Both the position numbers and the translations under genes were made by a program. Positions 27,176 to 36,271 of a stretch of DNA of 64,000 nucleotides are shown one piece after another. The stretch covers positions 1 to 64,000 of the forward strand of contig JACMLM010000006.1 of assembly GCA_014379595.1 (NCBI GenBank). Reading direction: 5' to 3'. Position 1 is the stretch's first letter. Every line of letters begins with the position of its first letter. Source of the DNA: Anaerolineales bacterium (GTDB lineage: Bacteria > Chloroflexota > Anaerolineae > Anaerolineales > Villigracilaceae). The notes beneath the pieces were generated by a model that saw only the letters and a program-made list of their open reading frames with translations, did no database searches and was not told the DNA's origin.

Positions 27176-28309
27176 ATGACATCAGCAGAGATCATCACAA
27201 TCGGAACAGAAATATTACTCGGCGAGATCGTGGATACCAACACGCGTTATCTCGCTAAAAACCTGCGCGCACTTGGTGTAGACCTGTATCGCACCATCAC
27301 CATTGGCGATAATGAAGATCGGATCGCAAGCGCAATACAACATTCAATGGAGCGGGCTGATATTGTTATCACTACAGGTGGGCTTGGCCCCACAATTGAT
27401 GACCCCACCCGTGATGCTATTGCAAAAGCTGTAGGCGTGGAAACAGAATTTCGCGAAGACCTATGGGAACAGGTAGTTGCTACGATTGCACGTTATGGAC
27501 GCAAACCCTCTGAGAATCAAAAACGTCAGGCATATGTCCCAAAGGGTGCGTTGGGAATTCAAAATCCTGTGGGAACAGCGCCTTGTTTCATTGTTGAAAC
27601 TGAACGCAATGCGGTAATCGCACTGCCCGGTGTTCCAAACGAAATGGAATATATTCTGCACGACTCCATCATTCCATACTTGCAAAAAAGATTCAACCTT
27701 AACGAAATTATCAAAGTACGTGTGCTTCATTGCGCAGGTCTTGGTGAAGGCACAATTGATGAAAAAATTACAGACCTTGAAAAATTGAGCAATCCCACCG
27801 TTGGCTTGGCCGCACATACTGGTGTTGTGGATATACGCATCGCTGCGAAAGCAAAAAGCGAAAGTGAAGCGAATGCCATGATTGCAGATATCGAGTCACA
27901 GGTCCGCGAAAGACTCGGTAATATCGTCTTCGGAGCAGATGAAGATAAGCTCGAAGAAGTCACATTGGATTTGATCGCAAAGCGCGGCTGGACTCTGGCG
28001 ACAATCGAATCAGGTCTTGATGGAATTCTGGCCCGCACGCTTCGCGTTCCACACACCGTTTCTATACCTAACCTGAATCCTGCTTCTCTCATGGACGCAT
28101 TACGCGCCGCTCGAACGAACTCCAAGGCGGATATCGCTTTGGGTGTTTCCGCTTATCCTGAAGATCGTTCGGCTGAAATGGCAATCATCTCGCCGCGTGG
28201 TGAAAAAACTCATCGCATCACTTATGGCGGGCCGCCTCGCAGTTTACAATATTGGGCAATGAATCTTGCTTTAAATTGGCTTCGAATGACTCTTGAGGAA
28301 ATTGACTAA
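27176..28309 (+). CDS. cinA: CinA-like protein with degenerate amidase domain
   Basis: A 377-residue CinA family protein. The N-terminal COG1058 / molybdopterin-binding-like domain (about 1-170) is intact: IITIGTEILLGEIVDTNTRYLA and TTGGLGPTIDDPTRDAIA. This half hydrolyses ADP-ribose-type substrates in other members. The C-terminal domain should be a nicotinamide-nucleotide amidase, but the conserved AESCTGG segment reads TIESGLDG here and the domain is shortened. The enzyme may therefore lack NMN deamidase activity. Its TAA stop shares one base with the next ATG. Confidence 0.88.
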   Translation: MTSAEIITIGTEILLGEIVDTNTRYLAKNLRALGVDLYRTITIGDNEDRIASAIQHSMERADIVITTGGLGPTIDDPTRDAIAKAVGVETEFREDLWEQVVATIARYGRKPSENQKRQAYVPKGALGIQNPVGTAPCFIVETERNAVIALPGVPNEMEYILHDSIIPYLQKRFNLNEIIKVRVLHCAGLGEGTIDEKITDLEKLSNPTVGLAAHTGVVDIRIAAKAKSESEANAMIADIESQVRERLGNIVFGADEDKLEEVTLDLIAKRGWTLATIESGLDGILARTLRVPHTVSIPNLNPASLMDALRAARTNSKADIALGVSAYPEDRSAEMAIISPRGEKTHRITYGGPPRSLQYWAMNLALNWLRMTLEEID

Positions 28310-29283
28310 TGCCTGCACCACGCCAACAAAAAGAATCCATTTGGGTCACATTGGCATGGACGTTAAACATTGCAGGCTTGGGCGGCATAGCGGTTCTAGG
28401 AATTGCGTACGTAGCATTACAGCCTGCATTTGCTGCGCCACAGGATGCACAATCTACTTTCACACATCCACCCCCGGTATCATACACGCCTGATCCAAAA
28501 TTATTTAACCTGCCAACTATTACGCCAAATCCGCGATCCACGATGATCGTTGTGAAAACATTTACGCCTTTCGTCCTTGAAGGCGGCGCGCGCCCAGTCG
28601 CCATTGGATATTCGGTATCAGGTCGGCCTATTGAAGTGTATACATTCGGCAACGGCGAACGGGAACGCATGATCGTGGCAGGAATTCATGGCGGCTATGA
28701 ATGGAATACGATTGCACTCGCCGATGAATTGATGAAACATATCAACGAGAATCCAGATATTATCCCGAGTGATGTTACGCTTTATATCCTGCGGAATTTA
28801 AATCCAGATGGCGATGCACGGGCGCACGGAATTGATGGTCGAGTCAACGATCACGGCGTGGACTTGAATCGCAACTTCCCCACCAACTGGGCTTCGGACT
28901 GGGATCGTGACGGGTGCTGGAGTTATGGTCCAACAACAGGCGGTACAGGCCCTGGCTCAGAACCAGAAACACAAGCCGTGATGGCCTTTTTGCAAACACA
29001 TAACATCGAAGCATTGATCAGTTATCACAGCGCTGCCTTGGGTGTTTTTCCTGGTGGTGAACCGTGGGAGAAAAAATCAATTGAATTTGCAAAACAACTT
29101 GCGAAGGTAACAAAATATCCGTTCCCACCGATTGATACAGGCTGTATCTTTACAGGCACGCTCGCAGATTATGCAGTGGAACTGGGTGCGACCTCTGTAG
29201 ACATGGAACTCTCCACACACTCAAAAACAGATTTCAAACAAAATGTAAAAGCCTTGGAAGTGCTTTTGAATTGGGAAAGATAA
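28309..29283 (+). CDS. Membrane-anchored or secreted M14 zinc carboxypeptidase
   Basis: A 324-residue protein with an N-terminal hydrophobic segment (about 17-38), then an M14 peptidase domain. Zinc ligands are HGGYEWN (HxxE) and the His in SYHSAALG. The substrate-binding motif is VDLNRNFP and the catalytic Glu lies in VDMELSTHS. It is likely to act outside the membrane on peptides or peptidoglycan stem peptides. Its start overlaps the cinA stop by one base, so expression is coupled. Confidence 0.9.
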   Translation: MPAPRQQKESIWVTLAWTLNIAGLGGIAVLGIAYVALQPAFAAPQDAQSTFTHPPPVSYTPDPKLFNLPTITPNPRSTMIVVKTFTPFVLEGGARPVAIGYSVSGRPIEVYTFGNGERERMIVAGIHGGYEWNTIALADELMKHINENPDIIPSDVTLYILRNLNPDGDARAHGIDGRVNDHGVDLNRNFPTNWASDWDRDGCWSYGPTTGGTGPGSEPETQAVMAFLQTHNIEALISYHSAALGVFPGGEPWEKKSIEFAKQLAKVTKYPFPPIDTGCIFTGTLADYAVELGATSVDMELSTHSKTDFKQNVKALEVLLNWER

Positions 29284-29300
29284 ATCTTGCCAAGAGTTCT

Positions 29301-29343
29301 GATGGCAGTTGCACTGCCATCAATCAGCAGTACAACTGCTGAT
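29301..29343 (+). repeat. Two tandem perfect hairpins
   Basis: GATGGCAGT/ACTGCCATC (29301-29309, 29313-29321) is followed at once by ATCAGCAGT/ACTGCTGAT (29323-29331, 29335-29343), each with a 3-nt loop. They lie between the M14 and amidohydrolase genes. A similar double hairpin is at 45635-45672. Confidence 0.7.
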
Positions 29344-29369
29344 GCAACATAAAGTATAAAGGAGATCGA

Positions 29370-31349
29370 ATGATTCAAAAAGTTGATACTCTATTTGTTA
29401 ATGCCATCGTCCTCACCATGGATGAAAAATTGAATCAATATGATCCCGGCGCAGTAGCAGTCAAAGGTGACTCCATTGTTGCTGTTGGGCCAGAAGCTGA
29501 GATCAAGAAAGAATACACTGCTGACGAAATCATTGATTGCGATGGCAAAGTACTCATGCCCGGTCTCGTCAATGCACATACACACGTTCCCATGACTCTT
29601 CTGCGCGGCCTCGCCGATGATTTGCGCCTCGATGTATGGCTCATGGGCTATATGCTTCCTGTAGAACGTGAATTCGTTTCGCCTGAATTTGTACGCCTTG
29701 GAACCTTGCTGGCTTGCGCCGAGCAAATTCGCAGCGGTGTGACCACCTTCAATGATATGTATTTCTTCGAAGACGCAATCGCGCAAGCCACCGCAGATGC
29801 AGGTATGCGTGCAGTCTGCGGGCAGAGCGTGATGAAATACCCCGCGCCTGATGCTGCTTCTTTTGATGACTCGCTTGCTATGGCACGTGAATTTATCAAG
29901 AAGTGGAAGGGTCATCCGCTTATTGTCCCAGCGGTTGCACCGCATGCACCTTATTCCACTACACCAGAAATTCTAAAAGCATGTGCGGAACTTGCAAAAG
30001 AATTTGACGTGCCTTTGCACATTCATATTTCCGAAACTGCGTTTGAAGTTGAAACCATGCGCAAAGAACAGGGCATGCCCGTTGTGCCATATGTTAAAAA
30101 GCAGGGACTTCTCGAAGCAAAAGTTATCGCTGCGCATTGTGTTCATATTGACATTGGCGAAATAAAAACGCTGCAACATGTGAATGCAGGTGTGGCACAC
30201 AATCCATCATCGAATCTTAAACTCGCATCAGGATTCGCGCCTGTGCAAAAGATGCTTGAGAACGGACTCAACGTTGGCATTGGAACCGACGGCCCTGCAT
30301 CAAACAATGATCTGGATATGTTCGAAGAAGTGCGCCTTGCTTCATTTGTTGCAAAGGCATCCAGCAATGACCCGACTGTCGTTCCTGCCGCAACTGCTTT
30401 GTTGATGGCAACTCGAATGGGAGCGCAAGCGCTTCACATCGGACATTTGACAGGGTCGCTCGAGGTAGGCAAACGCGCCGATTTGATAGTAGTGGACACC
30501 TCCCCCATACACAACTCGCCGCGCTTCCGCCGTGACCCAAACAATGCTTATGCTCAACTGGTATTTGCATCCAAGTCAACAGATGTGACCGATGTGATGG
30601 TCAATGGCAAATGGCTCATGCGAGAGCATAAATTACTTACATTGAATGAGGCTGATCTTTTAATACAAGCACGTGAACTGGCACAAAAGATAGATGCATT
30701 CCTGATCGTGCGTGAACAATCTGTGCTTTCGAAATTGATCGCGCTTGGCGGCTCTATGGAGCAAGAGTCATTCGAGGTGCAGGTCAAGGTCAAGATAACG
30801 GAACCAGATAAATTAATCCAGGAAATGAAGCGGCCCGAAATTGAGATCAATGCTCACAAGCATTATCTTCAATATGATGAATATTTCCTGTTCGATGATC
30901 CCGCCCAGGGACGCCTGCGCTTCCGTGAAGATAACTTGATCAACGAAAAAGGAGATGTGGAAAATGTACGTTCACGATTGACATTACTGGGCCAGCAGCG
31001 CGAAGGCGAGATCGGGCATGATGTTTTACTTTCGCGCAGTCGTTTCCTTGCGCCTGCTGTACACACGTCACGTTTTTATCGTGAATACTTTAAACCCAAG
31101 CAGGAAATTCCCATTGAAAAAGACCGCCTGCGCTGGCACATTAAATATAAAGAGACCGAGTTCTTTGTGAATCTGGATCACATGAAGAAACCAGAAATGG
31201 GATATTTCCTTGAGATCAAGAGCCGCACATGGAGCCGCAAGGACGCAGAGCACAAAGCAGAGTTGACCAATGAGTTATTAAACCTGCTGGGCGTAGGTAA
31301 TGCTGAAACAGTAACACAGGATTATATTGAAATATTGCAAGCACAATAA
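29370..31349 (+). CDS. Amidohydrolase (SAH/MTA deaminase-like) fused to a CYTH-like domain
   Basis: A 659-residue two-domain protein. Residues 1 to about 430 match the metal-dependent deaminases of S-adenosylhomocysteine and methylthioadenosine: NAHTHVPMTLLRG, APHAPYSTTP, HIHISETAFE, AAHCVH, GTDGPASNNDLDMFEE, and the closing KRADLIVVD. Residues about 465-655 resemble a CYTH triphosphate-tunnel domain: EVQVKVKI (ExExK motif altered to ExQxK), GRLRFRED, NVRSRLTL, LRWHIKYKETEFFVNLDHM and GYFLEIKSR. The family alone ends near residue 430, so this is a fusion. AAAGGAGATCG precedes the ATG. Confidence 0.85.
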   Translation: MIQKVDTLFVNAIVLTMDEKLNQYDPGAVAVKGDSIVAVGPEAEIKKEYTADEIIDCDGKVLMPGLVNAHTHVPMTLLRGLADDLRLDVWLMGYMLPVEREFVSPEFVRLGTLLACAEQIRSGVTTFNDMYFFEDAIAQATADAGMRAVCGQSVMKYPAPDAASFDDSLAMAREFIKKWKGHPLIVPAVAPHAPYSTTPEILKACAELAKEFDVPLHIHISETAFEVETMRKEQGMPVVPYVKKQGLLEAKVIAAHCVHIDIGEIKTLQHVNAGVAHNPSSNLKLASGFAPVQKMLENGLNVGIGTDGPASNNDLDMFEEVRLASFVAKASSNDPTVVPAATALLMATRMGAQALHIGHLTGSLEVGKRADLIVVDTSPIHNSPRFRRDPNNAYAQLVFASKSTDVTDVMVNGKWLMREHKLLTLNEADLLIQARELAQKIDAFLIVREQSVLSKLIALGGSMEQESFEVQVKVKITEPDKLIQEMKRPEIEINAHKHYLQYDEYFLFDDPAQGRLRFREDNLINEKGDVENVRSRLTLLGQQREGEIGHDVLLSRSRFLAPAVHTSRFYREYFKPKQEIPIEKDRLRWHIKYKETEFFVNLDHMKKPEMGYFLEIKSRTWSRKDAEHKAELTNELLNLLGVGNAETVTQDYIEILQAQ

Positions 31350-31362
31350 AAAGAGGAATGAA

Positions 31363-32376
31363 ATGAATATGGTCAGAAAAATCTTCGCCACGATCTTCGC
31401 AATCTTATTTGTGATCACAGCCGTAGTTGCGCTCTTTGTTTTTAACTTTGATCGAAGAGCTTTTACTGCAGAGACATATCAAAAGGCGTTTGCCAAAGAG
31501 GACTTTTATAACCAGCTGCCAGCCGCCCTTGCAGAAGCAATGATTTCTTCAGGCACAGATCAAAGCGGATTCCCCATCGTGATGCGCGGCATGAGCACGG
31601 AGGCATGGGAAGCTTTCTACCGCGCCCTACTCCCGCCAGAGACGTTGAAAGTAATGGGCGATGATCTGCTCAATTCCACTTTTGCCTACCTCAACCTGCA
31701 AACGGATTCGGCGCAGCTCAATCTCGTTCCCTTAAAGATCAGTTTGACAAGTGATACAGGCGTGGAGGCTGTTTTTGCATTATTGGCAACGCAGCCGGAT
31801 TGCACATTAGCCCAGCTGGGGCAAATGGCATTTGGGTTGATGTCTGAACAGGAAATGTTGCTTTGTAATCCGCCAGCCGAAATAGCTCCTCTAGTGGCTC
31901 CAGTTGTTCAAGCACAACTACAGGCAGCGACAATTGCCATCCCAGACCAGATCACAATTGCAAGTGCGAGTGCGGATGGAACAAACGACCCGCGCCAAAG
32001 ATTAAAAATTGCAAGACTCTTCATGAGGCTTAGCCCAATTTTACCGCTTACCTTCCTGTTGGCATTAACGATCTTCGCTGTGAGATCACTTAAGAGTTGG
32101 TTGAGCTGGTGGGGAGTTTCACTTTTTATCACAGGATCGATTGCATTTGTGATGAGTTTGATCGGCGCACCCGTATTTGGGGCAATTCTCGAACGCATAC
32201 TCGTACTGCGAATGCCAGCTTACCTCCCCACTATTTTGCTTGATTATGCCAGCGACTTTGCGTCTGTGATGGTACAAACTTTGCTCAGCCCTGTTTTGTG
32301 GCAGGGGCTGATAATTGCATTTGTCGGATTTTTAATGGCTATTGCTTCCTACTTTTTCAAGCAAAAAACAACATAG
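31363..32376 (+). CDS. Membrane protein of unknown function
   Basis: A 337-residue protein with an N-terminal membrane anchor (about 5-28), an extracytoplasmic domain of about 190 residues containing two Cys (QPDCTLAQLG, LLCNPPAE) that could form a disulfide, then about three membrane helices (LPLTFLLALTIFAV, WWGVSLFITGSIAFVMSLIG, GLIIAFVGFLMAIASYF). The ATG at 31363 follows GAGG by 7 nt; a start at 31327 would overlap the upstream gene. It is probably cotranscribed with the amidohydrolase. Family not recognised. Confidence 0.75.
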   Translation: MNMVRKIFATIFAILFVITAVVALFVFNFDRRAFTAETYQKAFAKEDFYNQLPAALAEAMISSGTDQSGFPIVMRGMSTEAWEAFYRALLPPETLKVMGDDLLNSTFAYLNLQTDSAQLNLVPLKISLTSDTGVEAVFALLATQPDCTLAQLGQMAFGLMSEQEMLLCNPPAEIAPLVAPVVQAQLQAATIAIPDQITIASASADGTNDPRQRLKIARLFMRLSPILPLTFLLALTIFAVRSLKSWLSWWGVSLFITGSIAFVMSLIGAPVFGAILERILVLRMPAYLPTILLDYASDFASVMVQTLLSPVLWQGLIIAFVGFLMAIASYFFKQKTT

Positions 32377-32497
32377 CAAAGTAATTTAGAACGAAAATGA
32401 AACTGTCTTTTGGAATTGGGCTTTGCATTTTAACAGATAAAAATCAAATATGAATACAGAAAAAACTGGGCAATAAGAACATTGTCAATAGACTCAA

Positions 32498-32530
32498 GAT
32501 CATCCATGGTCAATCCACGGATGATCAATC
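32498..32530. terminator. Imperfect hairpin in the convergent gap
   Basis: GATCATCCATGG (32498-32509) pairs with CCACGGATGATC (32515-32526) with one mismatch. It lies between the convergent membrane-protein genes, with a weak T-run. The remaining gap shows nothing else. Confidence 0.5.
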
Positions 32531-32559
32531 TTTCAGTTTCGAGTGTTGGACTTCGTCGA

Positions 32560-34206
32560 TCATTTATGTGCAGAAGATGCAGCAAGCATCAAAAAAAACA
32601 AACTTAAATTGTTGATCAGCAAAAGCGGGAGAAATCCAAGCAATGCTATCTGAAACCATCTCTTGTTTGCAAGTTCCCGCCATGCCAACGCCAGAAAGAG
32701 GAAAATGGCGTACATCCAGTTCGGCGCATACAGAAATACATCTCTTCCATAAAACATATGGAGCACGAAGAAGAAAATTATCGTTAGAATAAAATTAAAA
32801 GAATATCTGTTATCTTGCCGTAATAGATTTTTCAGGAAGAGGACACCTCCCAACAACATAAACGCGAACCATAGATATGCAACAGTCGAGGCAAACCATC
32901 CATCGTATTGAGCAATTAACATAGGGGCTTTTCTAATAGCAGCGCGGAAAAACCACATTTTGACAAATGGTCCTCCTTCCTTGAAAAACACAGGTTCTGG
33001 GGCAACCGTACTATGTAGAAACATAACACGTCCAAGATAATGGGCACGTTGAAGGGTCGGATCAAAAGAATGTTTCTCCTCTCGTCCATAGGAAGATGGA
33101 TTCCACAAATATGGATGGTCATCAGGATAGATATAATTATTCAACAGATTTATTGGAACGACCAATACAGCAACTATCAAACCATATTTGATCCACTGTT
33201 TAATATCTCGTTTGATAAGCAAATGTGTCATCGCGATCTGAGCAAAATTCAAAAAAGTGATTCCAAAGGTGGTCAGTCCCGTAATTACAAGTGTATATTG
33301 TGGCTTATCTTTTAGCAAAAGTATAAGAAAGATTAAGGAGGCAGCCGCCAGGAAAATATAAGTCTCAATAAAAGAACCCATTATTAATTGGGATGTGGAT
33401 GAGCCAAATATAGCTGCAACTAGAGTAGCATAAAGCGGACCATCAACAAATTGCTTAATAAAATACCAAACAAGAAAAACACAAAATGCACCCGTCAGGG
33501 CAACAAGTACAAAGGTGGCATAAAGCGTATCTCCTTTCAAGAACAAAGAGATCAGTGCCACCAATGGACGGATGATTATATTAATATAGGGATGTACGGG
33601 ACGATGAGACATATCCTGATAGTGTTCGGTCGCAAATCTTAGTCGCCATAGATAGACGTCAGTATCAAAAAATGTATCGATGTAATTAAAAATAGGCTGA
33701 TTAAATATAGAACCGATCAGGAGATAAAGAAAAAAGAAAAAAATTGCGAGCAGCAGTCCACCTAGATGATTGCTAACAAACGAAATAATGCCGCTTAACT
33801 GCAATTTCTTATGTTTTAAAATCAAGAAAGTCCACGAGGATGCAGGAAATGCCAGAATAACCCCAAGAAAAAAATAAATTAAGGATTCAGGCTCAACAAG
33901 ATATAGGGACGGATCGAATAGTCTAGGAACCTTTACTGCCATATTGAACAGGCTGATAAAAAACGCTATCAAGACTACGGCAAGGGTGATATACATTGTC
34001 AAGTCAATCGGCCTGGATATAAATTGACTTTTAATTCTCTTTATTAAAAATAGAACAATAAATGTACTAAAGGGATGTATAACCAACGAAAGCAGTATGA
34101 ACTCAATTTTTGATTGATAAAAGTTACCTAGAAAACCAAGCACAATATAGCTAAAAGGAATCCCAAGCGACCAAGCAAAGAGAAGTTGTTTATTTATCTG
34201 CGACAT
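32560..34206 (-). CDS. Polytopic membrane protein, possible GT-C glycosyltransferase (copy B)
   Basis: A 548-residue protein with about a dozen membrane helices. A large loop after helices in the first half carries acidic residues (FFDTDVYLWRLRFATEHYQ and RPVHPYINIIIRP), which resembles the catalytic loop of GT-C fold transferases using lipid-linked sugars. No family is certain. It is a close paralogue of the protein at 34466-36106 throughout its length (for example SRPIDLTMYI vs AKPIDMTIYV, and FLNFAQIAMTHLLIKRDIKQWIKYG vs the equivalent). The copies are separated by a decayed piece of mltG, so they arose by tandem duplication. Confidence 0.75.
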   Translation of the reverse strand: MSQINKQLLFAWSLGIPFSYIVLGFLGNFYQSKIEFILLSLVIHPFSTFIVLFLIKRIKSQFISRPIDLTMYITLAVVLIAFFISLFNMAVKVPRLFDPSLYLVEPESLIYFFLGVILAFPASSWTFLILKHKKLQLSGIISFVSNHLGGLLLAIFFFFLYLLIGSIFNQPIFNYIDTFFDTDVYLWRLRFATEHYQDMSHRPVHPYINIIIRPLVALISLFLKGDTLYATFVLVALTGAFCVFLVWYFIKQFVDGPLYATLVAAIFGSSTSQLIMGSFIETYIFLAAASLIFLILLLKDKPQYTLVITGLTTFGITFLNFAQIAMTHLLIKRDIKQWIKYGLIVAVLVVPINLLNNYIYPDDHPYLWNPSSYGREEKHSFDPTLQRAHYLGRVMFLHSTVAPEPVFFKEGGPFVKMWFFRAAIRKAPMLIAQYDGWFASTVAYLWFAFMLLGGVLFLKNLLRQDNRYSFNFILTIIFFFVLHMFYGRDVFLYAPNWMYAIFLFLALAWRELANKRWFQIALLGFLPLLLINNLSLFFLMLAASSAHK

Positions 34207-34314
34207 AATTTGTGGGGTTTATTTACTACTTCACTAGTGAGATAATATCTTATCGATAGATTATAAACCATTATCATGAAAGGCAATATCCTGCCTATCT
34301 CACCTCTACGGGCA

Positions 34315-34462
34315 GCTATCCTCAATATGCTCTTCAAAAGTGACTATAAAATTATGATAACCTAAGCCATACCAATTTGCTTGGAAGTAATAATACGGAG
34401 AAGCTTGAGGAAAGTCTATAACGTGCGTAAATATATTGTATAGTGAGCCAAATCATAAAAGA
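34315..34462 (-). pseudogene. Decayed 3' fragment of mltG
   Basis: The sequence from AATATGCTCTTCAAAAGTGAC (34324-34344) onward aligns with the end of mltG (36290-36310 and beyond), including its stop region. The alignment continues through GCTTGGAAGTAATAATACGG and, after a deletion, GTGCGTAAATATATTG, which corresponds to mltG around 36437-36455. The frame is broken by substitutions and deletions. This remnant marks one edge of the tandem duplication that copied mltG's 3' end together with the membrane-protein gene. The rest of the gap (34207-34314) holds nothing recognisable. Confidence 0.8.
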
Positions 34463-34465
34463 TTC

Positions 34466-36106
34466 CTATCTCGTATGTTGTGAAGACGCAGTCAGCATAA
34501 ATAAAATCAACCTTGAATTGTTAAACAGCAAAAGTAATATAAAGCAAAGTAATGCCACCTGAAACCCTCTCTTGCTTGAAAGTTCCTGCCATGCCAGTGC
34601 CAAGAAAAGGACGAGCGCGTATGTCCAATTGGCGGAATATAAAAATACATCCCTTCCATAGCGCATATGAAGTACGAAGTAAAAAGCTATTGTCAGAATG
34701 AAAGCAAAAGAAAAACCATTCTCTCGTCTTGATAGGTTTTTTAGAAATAGCACACCACCTAAAACCATAAACGCAAGCCAGAAATATATAATGGTTGATG
34801 CAAACCATCCTTCATACTGGGCAATACGCATTGGTTCCCTCCTAAGGGTGGTCTGAAACATCCAAACCTTCAGAAATGGAATTTCGTCTTTTGTGATCAA
34901 CGGCTCTGGAGCAACTATACTATGGAGAAATATAACGCGTCCCAAGTAATTAGCACGCTGAAAGTTTGGGGTGAAAGCATGTTTTTCCTCTTGTCCGTAC
35001 GATGAGATCTCCCAAAAATACGGGTGTTCATCGGGATAGATAAAATTATTCAACAGACTTAGTGGAACAAGTAGTACAGCGACGATCAAACCATATTTGA
35101 TCCATTGTTTTACATCGCGTTTAACAATTATGTGTGCAATAACAGTCTGACCAAAATTTAGAAAAGTGATTCCAAAGGCTGTTAATCCCGTAATGACAAG
35201 TGCATATTGCGGTTTATCTTTAAGCAGAAGGATGATAAAAATTAGCGCGACCGCCGCCAGAAAAATATACGTTTCGATCAATGAGCCAAACACTAACTGG
35301 GATGACGATGCTCCGAAAAGGGAGGCAATTAAAGTGGCATAAAGTGAATGGCCAGTAACATATTTTACAAAATACCAGACAAAGAAAGTACAAAGCGCGC
35401 CCGTTAGAGAAACAAGTACAATGGTGGCATAAAACGAATTCCCTTTTAAGAATAGAGAGATTATCGCAATCAATGGGCGGATGATGATGGTGACAAATGG
35501 ATGTACTGGACGCATGGATAAATCATGGTAATTTTCCGTGGCAAACCTCGTACGCCAAAGAAAGCTATCTGAATCAAAGAAAATATCATCATATCCAAAA
35601 ATAGGTTGATTAAATATGGAGCCAATTAAAAGATAAACAAAAAAGAAAAAAGACGCAAGCAGCCACCCACTCAGATGGTCATTTATAAATGAAATAATTG
35701 TAGTAGGCCGCAAATTCATCCGTTGTACCAGGGAGAAAATCCATAAGGATATAGGAAATGCCCAGACAATCCCAAGTAAAAATTGAACCCACAATTCAGG
35801 TTCAATGCGATATATGGATGGGTCGAACAATTCGGGAAACATCAATGCCATATTGATGAGGCTAACGAGGAATATTGCCAGCGCTACAGCCAGGATGACA
35901 TATATTGTCATGTCAATTGGCTTGGCTTGAAATTCTCTTTTCATTAATAAAAGGGCCAAAAGAGTAAAAACAGAATGAATAACAAATGAAATCAGGATAA
36001 ATTCATTTTTCGATGTATAAAAATTATCTAGAAAGCCCAAGATAAGATAGCTAAAAACACCGCCAAGAAACCATATAAGGAAGAATCGTTTATTTATCTG
36101 CAGCAT
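34466..36106 (-). CDS. Polytopic membrane protein, possible GT-C glycosyltransferase (copy A)
   Basis: A 546-residue paralogue of the preceding copy, with about a dozen membrane helices and the same acidic loop (DDIFFDSDSFLWRTRFATENYHDLSMRP is aligned throughout). It lies directly downstream of mltG with a 165-bp gap. As this is the position adjacent to the intact mltG, it probably represents the original location and the other gene the duplicate. It might transfer a sugar to a lipid or surface polymer, but no substrate can be given. The gap 36107-36271 has no gene. Confidence 0.75.
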   Translation of the reverse strand: MLQINKRFFLIWFLGGVFSYLILGFLDNFYTSKNEFILISFVIHSVFTLLALLLMKREFQAKPIDMTIYVILAVALAIFLVSLINMALMFPELFDPSIYRIEPELWVQFLLGIVWAFPISLWIFSLVQRMNLRPTTIISFINDHLSGWLLASFFFFVYLLIGSIFNQPIFGYDDIFFDSDSFLWRTRFATENYHDLSMRPVHPFVTIIIRPLIAIISLFLKGNSFYATIVLVSLTGALCTFFVWYFVKYVTGHSLYATLIASLFGASSSQLVFGSLIETYIFLAAVALIFIILLLKDKPQYALVITGLTAFGITFLNFGQTVIAHIIVKRDVKQWIKYGLIVAVLLVPLSLLNNFIYPDEHPYFWEISSYGQEEKHAFTPNFQRANYLGRVIFLHSIVAPEPLITKDEIPFLKVWMFQTTLRREPMRIAQYEGWFASTIIYFWLAFMVLGGVLFLKNLSRRENGFSFAFILTIAFYFVLHMRYGRDVFLYSANWTYALVLFLALAWQELSSKRGFQVALLCFILLLLFNNSRLILFMLTASSQHTR

Positions 36107-36271
36107 AGTTATGTGTAATATTTATTAGATTAGTTACTGTGGTCAGTAGATTTAACATAAAAAAATTCCTATGTTCGGGGTAATGAGCCAACCATGATTT
36201 GGCCTAACCAATACCTATATATTAAATATTAGATTATGGACCTGTTACACTAAAATATTGTATTATCTATC

